A stretch of DNA of 64,000 nucleotides from Aselliscus stoliczkanus. Its lineage: Eukaryota > Chordata > Mammalia > Chiroptera > Hipposideridae. The notes beneath the pieces are model-generated. The model saw only the letters and a program-made list of their open reading frames with translations, was not told the origin of the DNA and made no database searches. The stretch covers positions 9,767,501 to 9,831,500 of the forward strand of contig CM066736.1 in NCBI GenBank assembly GCA_033961575.1. Reading direction: 5' to 3'. Positions within the stretch are counted from its first letter, which is position 1, and every line of letters starts with the position of its first letter. This document shows, in pieces, positions 18,960 through 30,419 of this stretch. Position numbers and translations under genes: made by a program.

Positions 18960-19345
18960 TCTGTCCCCATCAGCTCACATTTACTGGGTGCCAACAGTGT
19001 GCCAGGCTTTGTGGTGGAGGCTTTTTATACAGGCACACCTAGGAGACACTACGGGTTCGGTTCCCAGCTACCACAGTAAAGCGAGACATAATTCTTTTGC
19101 TGGGGGAGGGTCTTGCCTTCAATTTGTAAAACACGCAACATTTGTGGAGCGCAGTCAAACAAGGTATGCCTGTACTTTATTTCATTTAAACCTCACCAAC
19201 AATCCCATGAAGTAAACACTGATGTTCATTTCACAGATGGGACCGAAAGAGGCCCAGAGTGAATACGACATGCCCAGTTTGCATAGCTAGTACGTTAGTG
19301 GAACATGGACTTGAACCCAGGCCGGGTGGTCCTGATGTTCACTCC
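18960..19345 (+). mobile_element. MIR SINE split by a Tigger MITE
   Basis: 'catttactgggtgccaacag', 'tgtgccaggctttgtgg' on the left; 'tttcatttaaacctcaccaa', 'tttcacagatgggacc', 'ggacttgaacccaggccg' on the right. The MIR is otherwise well preserved. The 143-bp MITE and its TA duplication sit between the arms. Confidence 0.85.
19030..19172. mobile_element. Tigger-type MITE, 143 bp, with TA duplication
   Basis: Starts CAGGCACACCTAGGAGACAC and ends, reverse-complemented, CAGGCATACCTTGTTTGACT. TA flanks both ends (19028-19029 and 19173-19174). The interior keeps 'gggttcggttcccagctacc', typical of this Tigger derivative. Non-coding. Confidence 0.9.
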
Positions 19346-20513
19346 CTCCATCACTACATTGACTGTTCTTGCATGGGCGTGGGGTCCTTACAACCTGGCT
19401 AGAAGCCTGGATCTATGGAAAGATTTGCTAAGACTCCCAGTTTTCAGATAGTAATCCTTACATCTCAGATGCTTCCATGAATGTCGAGGGTCTCCCCGGA
19501 TACCTGACTCTGCAATCCGCTGAATTCATCTCACAGAAGTCAGGGTAGGGAGAGATGGACCCCACACGGCAGCGAGGACACCGGGCTTGTAGTCCCACTT
19601 CTGCCTTCCACTTGCCAGGCAACCCTGGGTCATGACGTCCCTACCCTGTACTCCTATGTCTCCATCTGTAAAGTAAGCACAGAGTATTCCAGACATTTCC
19701 AGATTTGTCATATTGGGAAATGACCAGTTCTATTTCTTATACACTTGTTTTGTAAATCATCTCATATTTGTAACTGAAATGATCCTCTTCCCAAGCTCTA
19801 AAATTTGTTAAGCTGAGGATTTAGTGTGTCCATTGTAGATTTTCTGAATATACCTGAAAACAAATATGTAATTTAAAAAAGGGGCCATCTGTTACTGCCT
19901 ATAATCATGCCATGTGTTGCTGTGGTGTGGGTGCCACTTTGGAGGGTCCAGGTGGCCGTATGGATGTTGGCGAGGGTGAAAGCCTGGGCAAGGAAGGGGT
20001 CCTCAGGCGTGGGTCTTCCTAGATTGGCCAACTGTCACCTGGCAAACAAAGGTGTTCTCCAGGCCCTGTGCATCCCACCCTGCTCCACCTTCCTCTGTGG
20101 GTGGGATGGCAGCTGCGGGCTTCTCATGCTGTTACACCACCTCATTATGGAATAGGAGAGTTTGCATTTGAGTGAGAGCCAGGCTTGGGAGGAAGGCAGT
20201 AGGCAGGGACGGGGAAAACAAGCTGAGAAGAGAGGGTTCAGTTCCTCCAACTGGCCTGTAGGAAGTTTCTGTTAATCTTTCTTTCTAGAGCAGTTTGGCA
20301 TTTTTAAGTGTCCCTGGTCTGAGGCTTGGCTGCCTGGAGATGGAGAAGGTCCAGGTTGAGATTGGTCTGCTGTTAACGGGGTAACTGTAGTTAGAGAACG
20401 AGGCTGCTGGGAGGGTTGTGTTTCATTTCCTCCACCTCTGGCTGGGGTATTGCATGTCACATTATGTCTCAGAGCCAGCTGTACAGAGAGAGCTCTGGAC
20501 TGAGAGAATAATC
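19346..20513. other. Unassigned sequence
   Basis: About 1.2 kb with no supported gene. 'gtcatgacgtccctaccctg'-like wording near 19629-19680 hints at another decayed MIR; otherwise mixed sequence. Confidence 0.4.

Positions 20514-20547
<34 letters not shown>
20514..20547 (+). repeat. (TAA)n microsatellite
   Basis: About eleven uninterrupted taa units. Confidence 0.96.
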
Positions 20548-20548
<1 letters not shown>

Positions 20549-20564
20549 CAATCATCGTTATCGT

Positions 20565-20755
20565 CATAGGTAATGTTCATTAGTGCCTCTACTCTGGACA
20601 TGGCTTAACTCATCTGATGGATCCCCACAACCACCATAGGAGACCAGTCCACTCTTCTCCCCATTTTACAGATGAGGAAACTAAGGTTGGAAAAGATTAA
20701 GTCACGTGCTTGTTTTTACACTTGGTTAGTGGCTGTAAGATGTCCCATGCCACAA
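20565..20755 (+). mobile_element. MIR SINE
   Basis: 'ccattttacagatgaggaaa', 'ctaaggttggaaaagattaa' and 'gtcacgtgct' give an unmistakable MIR core; the upstream half is more diverged. Confidence 0.85.
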
Positions 20756-22279
20756 GTCCTTTCCTCTCTCTGGACCTTAAAGGACCATTCTGTTAATTGA
20801 GGGCGTTTGACCAGATGAATGGTGGTTTAGGGATTTTATTGTTTTAATGGTGGACTTTTTCTTCAAATGGAAACCCGACGTATAAACAGGAGAGAAGCAG
20901 GATTACTAACGCCAAATGAAGGGGATGGATTCCCAAGTGGTGCTGACAATGCCAACCCCTGCTTCCCTGAGCCACCTCCTGGAAACTTCCAGAGCTCTAC
21001 AACCAGAAGGACAAAAACGTCTCTCAAGTGGTCTGATGTTTCCGTGAATCTAGTCCCTGGAAACCTCTGAGACTCTGTGGATGGCTTAAGGTGTAATCCT
21101 TGGAGCTGCCGCTCATGTTAGGAAACGCCCTCGATTGCAGACCTATTCCACCATCAGTCTGCCAGCATTTTGGGTCCCCATCTACGTACCTAACTTGACA
21201 TTGCGTATATGAAGGAGACCAGAGGTGCTCTTTCCAAGGTCTCAGATTTTGTATCTTTGGAGGGGAAGGGAGTGGGGTGGTGGAGCCAAGTTCACAGGCA
21301 ATCCCAATGCTGAGTGAGAATGCATTTTAACAGGAAGAAGCACAGAGCACTGAGAAAAGGGGCTTTTATTGTAATTCACACGGGGAAGTTAGGAAGGCTT
21401 TCTGGCAGGAAGAGAGGGGTTCTGAAGGAAAGAGCAAAGGTGAGTGGGGGATGGGGAGCAAAATGGGCATTTCAGGCAGAGGGAGACCCTGGTGCAAGGC
21501 TGCAAAGAGAGAAGCATTGAGGACCGTTCGCTAATGTGACTGGGGCTGCAGACAAGAAGAGAGGGTGCTGGCCCCCGGCAGCATCTGTTTGGTGACCCCC
21601 TCCAATGCTTTGTCCACTCATCTTGGGCACAGCAAGGAGTACAGGGTGGGAGGTCTGTGTTTGGCAGTTCCTTGGTTCTTGGATGAATACATTACAAGAA
21701 CCCACGAATAATTAATTACCTTCTCCAAGAGGCTCAGGCTCTTGCCCTGTTAATAAAAACATGGAACAGGAAACTGCTACCCGCACTCACGGCAACCTGG
21801 ACATTTTCAAATGGAGGAAATAAGGAGAAGTGGCGGGAGGAGGAGAGTGGGGAAAACATGGCATGTTTCATTGCTATGAAATTGCTGTGTTTCATTGCCT
21901 TTCGGGGAGGAAGCTGGCCCAAACCCCTCAAACCTGCTCCCGCCCACTTCTCTGCCCAGGTGTCGGATTCTTTCCGCTGCCTCTGAGGCTCCCTGGTTCA
22001 CAAGGTGGTTTTCTTGTATTCCCTTCTCCAGTGACACATCATTACTGAACAATCGGTCTCGGGGCTCTGGCTGGGAAATCACAAAGGTGAGGGTACGAGA
22101 AAGTGATTGCCCAAAGTGTGCCGTAAAAACCCAGCCCTGCAGTGTGAGTCTAGAGCCCTGCCTGCAAGGTTCCCGAGGCTGACCAGGTGACCACAGAGGC
22201 CTATGGACACTAGTGTGGCCAATAAGAACTCATGCTTGGGTCTGAGGGGGCCTGCTTGCCCCAAACTCTATTTTGTCTG
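20756..22279. other. Unassigned sequence
   Basis: About 1.5 kb without a supported gene or confidently named repeat. The frames here (60-95 codons) overlap on both strands and lack domains. Confidence 0.4.
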
Positions 22280-22850
22280 ATACATTCCCTTACCAGCTTT
22301 CTTTTGCTTTGCCTTTGCTTAGAATTTCTTTTTTCCATTCTTCCATCTTCAGTTTTTCTATTAATATAAGCATGCCTGGGAAAAAACACACAGCTGTTTA
22401 AAAAAAAATCTGTCTTTTAAAAAAAAAATCTGTCTTTTAACTGAAGAGTTTAATCCCATTAGGATGAATGTAATTACATATTAATTTGGACTTGATCTTC
22501 TGAGACTAAGATTTCTACTGATCATATTTTGATCGTTTTTTCTTTTTGTCTTTGTTTCTTTCTGTCCTTCCTTCTTTCCTTTTTTACTCCTTTATCTTTT
22601 CTGTATTAGATTGATAGGGTTTTCTTTACCTCCTCCCCCGACCCACCTTTCCCCTCCTGGTTTAGAAGTTGTGTGTTCTCTTTCTGTCCTTTCAGTGTGT
22701 ACACTAAACTCTTACTACGCATATACTTAATCACTATAATCAATACAATAATTCGTCTAGCCTCCTCCTGAGCAAAATGAAGCCCTTAGGATAACTGACC
22801 TTCAACCTTTTCTCCTTTCCAGCATTCATAATATTATTGTGCAATATTAG
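22280..22850 (-). mobile_element. Old L1M LINE fragment
   Basis: A T-rich sequence with 'tagattgatagggttttctt', 'ttagaagttgtgtgttctct', 'ttctgtcctttcagtgtgta' and 'atatacttaatcactataat' follows the reverse strand of an ancient L1 ORF2 segment. All frames are broken. It contains the 20-bp tandem duplication at 22401-22440. Confidence 0.6.
22401..22440 (+). repeat. Perfect 20-bp tandem duplication
   Basis: The unit aaaaaaaatctgtcttttaa occurs twice in a row without mismatch, inside an otherwise diverged L1M relic, which implies a recent slippage or duplication. Confidence 0.95.
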
Positions 22851-22935
22851 AGTCCCCATCCTAGCCCTTTCCGTCTGTGTGACCTTGTAAGTAATTTCAC
22901 CCTGATTTTCAGATTTTTCATCTAAAAAAAGAGGG
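22851..22935 (+). mobile_element. MIR SINE fragment
   Basis: 'cctttccgtctgtgtgacct', 'tgtaagtaatttcaccctga' and 'ttttcagatttttcatctaa' match a diverged MIR. Confidence 0.5.
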
Positions 22936-23239
22936 GGAAATCAGATCTTTCCTGGAGAGTTGTTGGATGCCCAGAAACCAGCTAGGGGAGGCGAAAAGGT
23001 TCCATCTGTGTGTTGATCTCCCAGAAGCTGGAGAAGTCAGAGAATTACCGCAGTGGCCTCGAAGGGCATCAGGTCTTTTCAACCTCCTGTCCTGTCCCTT
23101 CTTTATTTGGCTGTCCTTCGATATGCTCTTTATTTTATCATCAGTGTCTATTTGGACTTTACTCTGTGTGAAGAGGATGGAGGCTGATGGACGCATTGAA
23201 AGGTAACTCCCCACAGGGACAGAGATGCTGCCTTCTCCC
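22936..23239. other. Unassigned sequence
   Basis: No supported gene or repeat. Confidence 0.4.
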
Positions 23240-23830
23240 TCTGCCTCCATTCTTTTCTCCTTGATTCTTCATCTCCTTTGTTTCTCTGTCTCAAACTCTG
23301 TCTCCTGCTGCCTGGTTCCTTCCTCTTTTTCTCTTCCTTCTAGCAACTAGGATTTCTGCTTTGTCCCATCTTTCTCTCTGTCTCTCCATGTCTTTGCTTT
23401 TCTCAGTCTCCATCCCTGTGGCTTCTCTGGTCCCCGCCCCCTTTGTACATCTCTTTTCCATCCATCTCCCATTTCATCCCAACTACATCCCCCTCTCTGA
23501 CTCTTTCTCCTCATTCTCCTCATTCTCGCCTTTCCCTCCCATCCACTCCTTCGAGCCTAACAGGGGCTCAGTCCTGCCTCTTCCTCTGTCTGCCTCCATC
23601 ATTTCTCCTTCTGCCTCTCTCTGTCTCTTCATCTGGCACTGCTTCTACCACATTTTCTCCATCGGGGGTCCTCTGGCATCTTTCTCTTTATTGCCCTTGC
23701 CTCTGCTCCCCGCCCTGTTCTTGATCTCTGATCTCCCTGCTCCATTTATCTGCTTCTCACCCGCATCACCCCCTTCATCTCTGTCTATTTCTTACTCTCT
23801 GTCTCACTGCACACTCTGCGCACATCAGGC
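23240..23830 (+). repeat. Long C/T-rich (polypyrimidine-biased) tract
   Basis: Nearly 600 bp dominated by C and T in irregular runs (tctctgtctctccatg, cttcctctgtctgcctcc), not a clean tandem repeat. The bias opens a 198-codon Ser/Pro/Leu-rich frame that is low complexity, not a gene. Confidence 0.8.
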
Positions 23831-24955
23831 CCGGCCCCAGCCTGGGGTCTCCGGGCTCCAGGAAGCTGGCCAGAGGCCGTGCAGGCTGCGCCATAACTCA
23901 GGAACTCCGCCAGCAATCATTTCATTAAGCAGGAATGGCGTTCCCATTACCAGATAGCAGGCCTGTTTCTTCCCCACCAGGGCCCCCTCCCCACCGCAAA
24001 GCCCCCTCGCCACTTCCTGCTTGAAGCAGCCACACAAGACCTCATTCTAATCCTCTGACTTGTCTGTTTAGTGTCTTTGGAGAGGGGAAAGGAGCAGAAA
24101 AGTAGCTTGTCTTTTATTTTTATTTGCCCTGTTTTGCCTTCCTCCAGATATCCCCCTGGGGCACCGGCCTAGAACACAGCAACAAATATTTACTAATTCC
24201 ATTAACAGAAGAGGGTTTTTTTTCTTTTTTTTTTCTTTTTTCCCAAGTGAATATCTGAGGCCCCAAGTTCATGGTGAACCTCCTCCCCCACGTGGCCCCT
24301 CTCCCCCTCCTCCCTACACGCCCAGGACTTATATATAGTTCACTCAGTGCCATTTCCCCAATTTTTTCTGAAGTTCAAGACAAGTTGAAGGGTCAAAAAG
24401 GCAAAGGGTGTTTTAGAAGTTTAGCAGACAGCTTTTGGTACAAGGGGAAGAAAGAAAAGGGGAGTGGGAGAGAGGGAAAGAGAGTGAGGAGGCAGGAATC
24501 TGGCTCACATTAAGCTGGAAAGTTCCAGCCATTGATTCGCTCTGGAATTATAGACTTTTTCCCCCCTTTAAATCACAAAATATGGTTTATTCATGATTTT
24601 TTTTTTTTTTTAAAACAGCAACCGAAAGTTCCACTTTGGTTCACCAAGATGAAGATTCATTCTTCCTTTTTTGGGGTTATTGAGGTAGGACTGGGAGAAA
24701 GGAAATGGAAGGTGGGGATAGAATTGCAAGGCAGGGGTTCACTGAGAACCCAGGATCATCTTCCTACCAAGCTTATCCAATGTCGATACCCATTCCTGCC
24801 TTTTTGGGGAGACCAAGGACACGTCCTCCCCATAGGGAGGGAGAGGAAACCTCTTAGAGGAAAGAGGGCCTGTGCTGACATGGCAACTCTGCCCCCCGTG
24901 AAAGAGAAAGGAGGGAGGAGACAACACTCATGGTCACACTGGGAATGGGTTTAGT
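23831..24955. other. Unassigned sequence
   Basis: Contains a forkhead-like 'caacaaatatttac' near 24180, a TATA-like 'cttatatatagttcac' near 24329, and T- and A-rich runs. No start site or gene is evident. Confidence 0.35.
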
Positions 24956-24958
24956 GAC

Positions 24959-25417
24959 TGTATTCATTTCCCAGAGCTGCCACACGAATCACCATGTTAC
25001 TGTTCTCGGGTAGCTGAGAACAATAGAAGTGTATTCTCTCACTGTCATGGAGGCCAGAAGTCCGAAAGCAAGGTATCAGCAGGGCCAGGCTCTCTCTGAA
25101 GATTATAGGGGAGAATCCTTCCTTGTCTGCCCCAGCTTCTTAGGGCCCCAGGCACCCCTTGGCTTATGGCTACATAATTCTAATCCTTGTCTCTGTCTTC
25201 ACATGGCCTGCTGGCGTGTATCGAATTCCCTTCTCCTTTTCCTTACAAGGACACTTGTCATGGGTTTTAGGGTGGACCGCAAATCAGGAATGGTCACCTC
25301 CTGAGGCCCTTAATTACCTCAGCAAAGGTCCTATTTCCAAATAAGGTCACATCACAAGTACAGGGGGTTAGGACTTGGACCCGTCTTTTGAGGGGACACA
25401 CCATTGAACCCACGGCA
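24959..25417 (-). mobile_element. MLT1-like LTR
   Basis: Reverse-strand MLT1-type order: 'ttcatttcccagagctgcca', 'tcatggaggccagaagtccg', 'cttcacatggcctgctgg', 'cttacaaggacacttgtcat', 'ccaaataaggtcacatcaca', ending 'cattgaacccacggca'. About 460 bp, solo. Confidence 0.85.
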
Positions 25418-25893
25418 GCGACCATAGAGTGTGTCTCAACAATGTCACGCGGGGAAGCCAACCAGGGATCCCTCCACTACAGAAATGCTGTGCTTTGCTC
25501 TTTTGACATCTCTTTCACTCCTGACTAGTGCAAGGAGAACCACCCAGCTGGTGCTGCTGTGTCTTTAGCGCCTTCTCGTCACTTGCTAATCCTTCTTTTT
25601 AAGGAAGACAGAGGGCCGCTCTCAGGCTCAGAACCTTCCCAGGCAACTCTACCCAGTGTTTATCACATGTCTGACCCACCGGGCCTTCTGTTGACCAAAA
25701 TAGACACGGGTCTTTCATTGGCGATAGGAACCCATAGCTTCCTTTCGGATTGAATTAACACTTGACACAACGCTAGGTGGTTGAGTAGAGAAAAATGGAA
25801 AGTAAAGGAATAATAAAAATGGTGCACACACATGGCCAGTGTCGCGGGGTTGCTGCACAGATGAAGAAAGACTGGGAAACACTGGTGTGATAC
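25418..25893. other. Unassigned sequence
   Basis: No supported gene or named repeat. Wording around 25850 ('tgaagaaagactgggaaaca') is unremarkable. Confidence 0.4.
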
Positions 25894-25904
25894 ACTGGCT
25901 TTCC

Positions 25905-26020
25905 TTTTGTTTGTTTGTGTTTTGAAGGCAGTGTCACTGGCCCTCCTATGTGGGACCCGAACCGGGGCCGCTGGCTTCCCAAGCCAGCGCTTCACCACCG
26001 CACCCCTCGGCGGGCCCTGT
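25905..26020 (-). mobile_element. Short tRNA-Ser/Leu-headed SINE
   Basis: Reverse orientation of the family at 16350: 'aggcagtgtcactggccctc', 'gggacccgaaccggggccgc', then stem 'tggcttcccaagccagcgct'. The tail is a tttg-rich stretch. The 11-bp duplication actggctttcc flanks it (25894-25904 and 26021-26031). Confidence 0.92.
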
Positions 26021-26309
26021 ACTGGCTTTCCATTGTTCACAGGAGCCCAGTGGAAGAGGCTGGGTAAAAAGTTTCCCGTCTGCCGGGACTCACTGCTTCT
26101 CCTTGAACTCCAGCCGCTGTTTCTAACAGTTGTACGCATTGGGTTTCCCCGTGAGATTTTGTTTGGTGGGGGGTCAAAAAAGCTCCATAACGAAAAGAAA
26201 GCTTAAAGAATCAACCTCCTCTGCCACTCCACTTTACTTTCCAGTGGAAGAAATTAAGACTCAAAAAGGGGGGAAAGAAAGAATTGTCCGAGGTCACCCA
26301 GGCGTCTGG

Positions 26310-26515
26310 ACTCCCATATGTTGAGCTCCTACTATTTATGGGGCAGCTGCAGCACATGAATTCTTCCGTCCATGAATGCTTCAGTACATGAGTTATGGTA
26401 TTAAGTCCTCACAGCAGCACTGTGAAATCGCTGGAATTCTACAGAGGGGGAAACTGAGGCTCAGAAGCTTGTTCTAAAATGGCAAGGCTGCTAAGCGAAG
26501 GCGCTGGGCTTCCTA
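26310..26515 (+). mobile_element. MIR SINE
   Basis: 'gagctcctactatttatggg', 'taagtcctcacagcagcact', 'gaggctcagaagcttgttct' and 'aaggctgctaagcgaagg' follow the MIR order. Confidence 0.8.
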
Positions 26516-26618
26516 CCTACATCTGGCTGACTCTCCATCTGGTGTTTTTACTGTAGCAGCTTACTGCTTTCCCCGCCTTGCAAATGTCTGCATACCCTCA
26601 TTTACCACCACCAGCACC

Positions 26619-26663
<45 letters not shown>
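26619..26663 (+). repeat. (CA)n microsatellite
   Basis: About 44 bp of pure CA. Frames through it (Thr-His or Cys-Val repeats) are artefacts. Confidence 0.97.
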
Positions 26664-26664
<1 letters not shown>

Positions 26665-27520
26665 ATTTATTTGGATGAGGGCATTCTGAGTCTTGGCTGT
26701 TTCTGCAGGTTCTACATTTACACACGTCATCCAGTTGACATTTCTCTGCTGGGTCCACTTGGAAATGCTTGCAGGTGACAACATGTTTCTGGCTTCCCCT
26801 GCAGGGAATGAGTGTATGGGACAGAGTCCTCCTTGGGGAAAGAAGAGAGGCCGTGTGCAGAGAGGTTCTGAGCCTAAGGGTGCCAGGTTATTTCTCTCTA
26901 TGCTGGAGGCTCCTAGGCTTGGCAAGGCAATGGAATGAAGCCAATTATTTGGCTTTTCTTTTCCTCCCGCCCCCCCTAAACAACCAGATGTTGGACACTA
27001 TGGAAGACCTGGACACCAAACCCGCAGGAACGACCTGTCCCAGGTTCGTTAACTTGTTGTATGTCTTCACTCGTGGGTCAGTTGTATTTATATTCCTGGA
27101 GGGTTGCTTTTAAGAAACTGATATGAACTCTGAGGCCCTTTCCCCACCCCCACCCCCACCCCACCCTGCCCCATGAACTAAATGCCCACGCACCACATTT
27201 TTCCTGCAATTTCTTGGCGTTTACATACTTTCTGAAGCTCTTTTCTGAGCTCTAATTTGAGATTCCCCAACCCCCTAATGAGAATGAGAACGTCCCTGGA
27301 TAGTCCCATGGGTGATTCCCTCAACTCACAGGTAGGGAAACTGAGACCCAAGACCCAAGTGGGGAAGGACTCCAAAATTCCAGGTTAGAACCAGAGATGG
27401 GGTTTGGATGTTCTGCCTCTCAGACTGGCCCATCGTCATTTCTCACAGTGTCCCCTCTCCCTGAAAGCTTGAGGCACTTCTGCACAGACTTAGACAATCT
27501 TGGGCAAGCTGCTCAATGGG
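26664..27520. other. Unassigned sequence
   Basis: No supported gene. Includes a short ccacccc-type C-rich repeat at 27143-27165. Confidence 0.4.
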
Positions 27521-27524
27521 AACC

Positions 27525-27765
27525 TAAGGGGTCCTGCCCCAAACTCCTAGGTTCAAATCCCAGCTCCTCCACGTATGGGCCACAAAACCATGGGTTAAGT
27601 GACTTAAGTTTTCTGTGCCTCAGTTTTCTGCCCAGTAAAATGGGAAGAATGTTAGCACTTACTTCATAGAATTATAGTGAGGATTAAAATAGAATCCAGG
27701 TAAAGCTTTGAATTAGTGCCTGGCGCACAGTATGCATTCAATAAATAGTTATTACTAGCAACGTC
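27525..27765 (+). mobile_element. MIR SINE, near full length
   Basis: 'aggttcaaatcccagctcct', 'ctgtgcctcagttttctgcc', 'cagtaaaatgggaagaatgt', 'tagtgcctggcgcacagtat', 'tcaataaatagttatta' span almost the whole MIR consensus. Confidence 0.9.
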
Positions 27766-28712
27766 AATATTGTGAATATTACTAGATAAAGAGGGGAAAA
27801 ACTCTCCTCTTGGCATGGTACAGACAGGTGCCACCCCTGCCCTCACTCTAAGCCAGAAGACATTTCACTGCAGACAGAAACTGATTTTGGCGTTGGGGTG
27901 GTAGGACCGAGATGAGCTTGGGACATAAGTGGCTTGATCCTCTGATTTTTAGGCAGAGAAACTATCACATAGAGAAATTAAGGGACTTTTCTGAAGATCT
28001 CAGGGCTACTCAGAGGCACCACTAGGTCCCGAGAGCCTTTAGTCTCACCATCCTCCCCCTGCTTGGGGCACAGCCCTTCCATTTGTAATTCTGTAAAGCA
28101 GAAGTTGGCTCCCTTGACATGGAAGGGGTTAACTCTGAACCCTGCAGCTGGCTGCAGCAAGCTTCCTACACTCTGATTTTCATTTGCAAAACAAACAAAC
28201 AAGAGGCTCCCTAATAACTCCCAGGCCTCCTTCCTTGTGGCTAGTATGTAGGCTCTGCAAGAAACAGGCCCTCCAAAGATCCCTAATTGTTGAACAACTA
28301 AAGACTGTTTCATGGCTGGCAAAAGCTTTGCATGTCCACTCATTCATGTCATTCATTAAAGACCTGCTTCAAGCCTTCAGCAGTCGATATAGACACCAAC
28401 ACCCTCCCAAGCCCTCAAGAAGTGGACACTGTCCTTACAGCATTCCAAGAGAGACGTCAGCATGGCTGTTCTCAGAAGGGCAATAGGACGGAGGAGGCTG
28501 TCAGTAAACAAAGGCCAGTCCAAGAGGAATTCAGGAATCTTCGGGCACAGTGGAAGCCCAATTCTCCAGGCTAACTTTCTGGTTTGTTGCCTGGTTCAAA
28601 ACCACGTTAGCATCCCGAATTGGCCATGCTTCCCTTTCTTTACTTTTGTCCCAGATCTCGTCAAAGCAAAGTCATTTGATTCTTCTCTTTTCTCAACCAA
28701 ACCTTTGTCTCC
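27766..28712. other. Unassigned sequence
   Basis: Possible MIR relic at 27940-28030 ('agaaattaagggacttttct'). Otherwise no supported gene or repeat. Confidence 0.4.
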
Positions 28713-28730
28713 CCCAACAGATATTTTCTT

Positions 28731-28840
28731 TCTTTTTTTTTTTTTTTGAGGGCAGTGTCACTGGCCCTCATATGTGGGACCCGAACTGGGGCCTCTGGCT
28801 TCCCAAGCCAGTGCTTAACCACCGCACTACTCGCCGGGCC
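28731..28840 (-). mobile_element. Short tRNA-Ser/Leu-headed SINE
   Basis: Same family as 16350 in reverse: poly(T), 'gagggcagtgtcactggccc', 'gtgggacccgaactggggcc', stem 'ggcttcccaagccagtgctt'. It is flanked by an 18-bp duplication with one mismatch, cccaacagatattttctt (28713-28730) and cccaacaaatattttctt (28841-28858). Confidence 0.93.
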
Positions 28841-28858
28841 CCCAACAAATATTTTCTT

Positions 28859-29597
28859 ATGTAATCAAGTTCAAGTTGATGAGCACCCCACTTGTGTCAG
28901 TTGAGTCTTATGGGAAGCAGATGCTAAGATGGAGTGAGAAACGCAAGAGACTTACCGGGGGTAGTGCCTGCGAAAGGAAAGGGAGGGAAGAAGCAGGAAT
29001 AATAGGAAGGAAGAGCATCAGACCACAGTAAAGATCTGAGAAAGTCTCGGCTTACTCAGAGGGAGGTTCAAAGCAAAGATTGCCCATCAGAGGAGCCCTG
29101 CACTGGGCAGAAATGGCCAGGCCCTTCTCAGTGTTTGAATGGGGAAGTCCCAGGAAGGTTGTGGCTTTGACTTAAAGCTGAAGTGGGCCCCAAAGATGCT
29201 ACAGCTGGAGGCTGACCACTGACCATACCCCTTGCAGCTGAATGGCACATTCTTTCTTGAAGGGAGATCTGAGCATCGCATCTTGGTGACCACCACGCCC
29301 TCCTCTACCCGCTATGTAATAGGACTGTTCTAGGGCCAGGGAGGAGGGAAAGGAAGATAATACTCAATTCTTCCATTATGTCATCTACGTGGCCTAATAG
29401 TGTCATTCCTTGATATGCAAACAAAATTGGGTCTAAAATGTTCTTTTGCAGAGAAAAAGTCCTTGGAAGTAACCATTAATTCCCATTACAACGAATGTAA
29501 AATCTACAACATTCTTGTTAATGGAGAAGTCAAGTTTAAGGAATAAGCTAGTGACGCATAATATGAGTCATAATTATATGCCACAGACAACTGTAAA
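28859..29597. other. Unassigned sequence, possible ancient repeat at 28870-29060
   Basis: The stretch with 'cttgtgtcagttgagtctta', 'gggaagcagatgctaagatg' and a later run of agg-rich wording resembles the block at about 38720-38950; both may be one decayed repeat family that I cannot name. No gene. Confidence 0.3.
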
Positions 29598-29629
29598 ATC
29601 CATTATTATACTAATCCATTATTATACTA
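29598..29629 (+). repeat. Perfect 16-bp tandem duplication
   Basis: The unit atccattattatacta is present twice head to tail without mismatch, in AT-rich unique DNA. Confidence 0.95.
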
Positions 29630-29904
29630 ATAATTTGTAAAAAAAAAAACAAAAAAAAAACCAAACCCTGTAAGAACTTGACAGCTGCCATGCCAATGCT
29701 TACTATTTTAGCAGTTGTTTGTAGGCTCTGCAGATATGTGAATATTGGTAAAGAAATACTTGATATTTGCTTGAGTGTACTTATTTTCAGATTTGACACT
29801 ATGTGCAAACACTCTGTATGTTAAGAACACATCAAATGGACATCTCTACCAAATGGTGCCCAGGACAAAAAAAACGTGATGATTATGACAATGATGATTG
29901 GGAT

Positions 29905-30412
29905 TTTATTTATCTATTGCTGTTCAATAAGCCACCCCAATCTTAGTGTCCAAAACTAAGAACCACTTTGTTATGCTGATGGATTTGGTGGGTCAGGAAA
30001 TGGATAAGACACAGCAGGACTGTTTTGTCACCTTTCTATGATGGCCAAGTTTCAGCTGGGAAGGTCCTGGAAGAATCTGGAGGCTCCTTCACTCACATGA
30101 CGGATGCCTGGGATTGGCTGGGACTTGCCACCATAGAGCTGACACATGGACCCTCTCACTGTGGCTTGGGGTCCCTCCCAAAATGGTGGCCTCAGTTAGT
30201 CATACTCTTTTCATGGTCCAAGGTGGGAGTGTCCTAGTGAACAAGGCCTTTTATGACTCAGCCTTGGAAATCAGGCAGCATCACTTCTGCCATACTCTTT
30301 TGGTCAAAGAATTCACAAGCCCACTCAGATTCAAGTGGGAAGAGCACAGTGGGAAGGGTGCAGACTCCACCTCTTGATGGGAGGAGGGTCCAAAAGTTTG
30401 TGGCTCTTTTCA
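29905..30412 (-). mobile_element. MaLR/ERVL-like LTR
   Basis: Reverse-strand order: 'tttatctattgctgttcaat', 'ctcccaaaatggtggcctca', 'ccttttatgactcagccttg', 'tcacttctgccatactcttt', 'tcaagtgggaagagcacagt'. It is the same class as 5481-6218 in opposite orientation, diverged. Confidence 0.65.
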
Positions 30413-30419
30413 AAAACTA

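Noticed and set aside
23361..23957. 198-codon plus-strand frame rich in Ser, Pro and Leu
   Set aside because: Produced by the pyrimidine-biased tract. Low complexity, with no domain.
24320..24345. TATA-box promoter at cttatatatagttcac
   Set aside because: No downstream exon, splice signal or CpG island. A single AT-rich word is not sufficient.
25663..26139. 158-codon minus-strand frame
   Set aside because: Runs through a SINE and its tail. The SINE accounts for the open middle.
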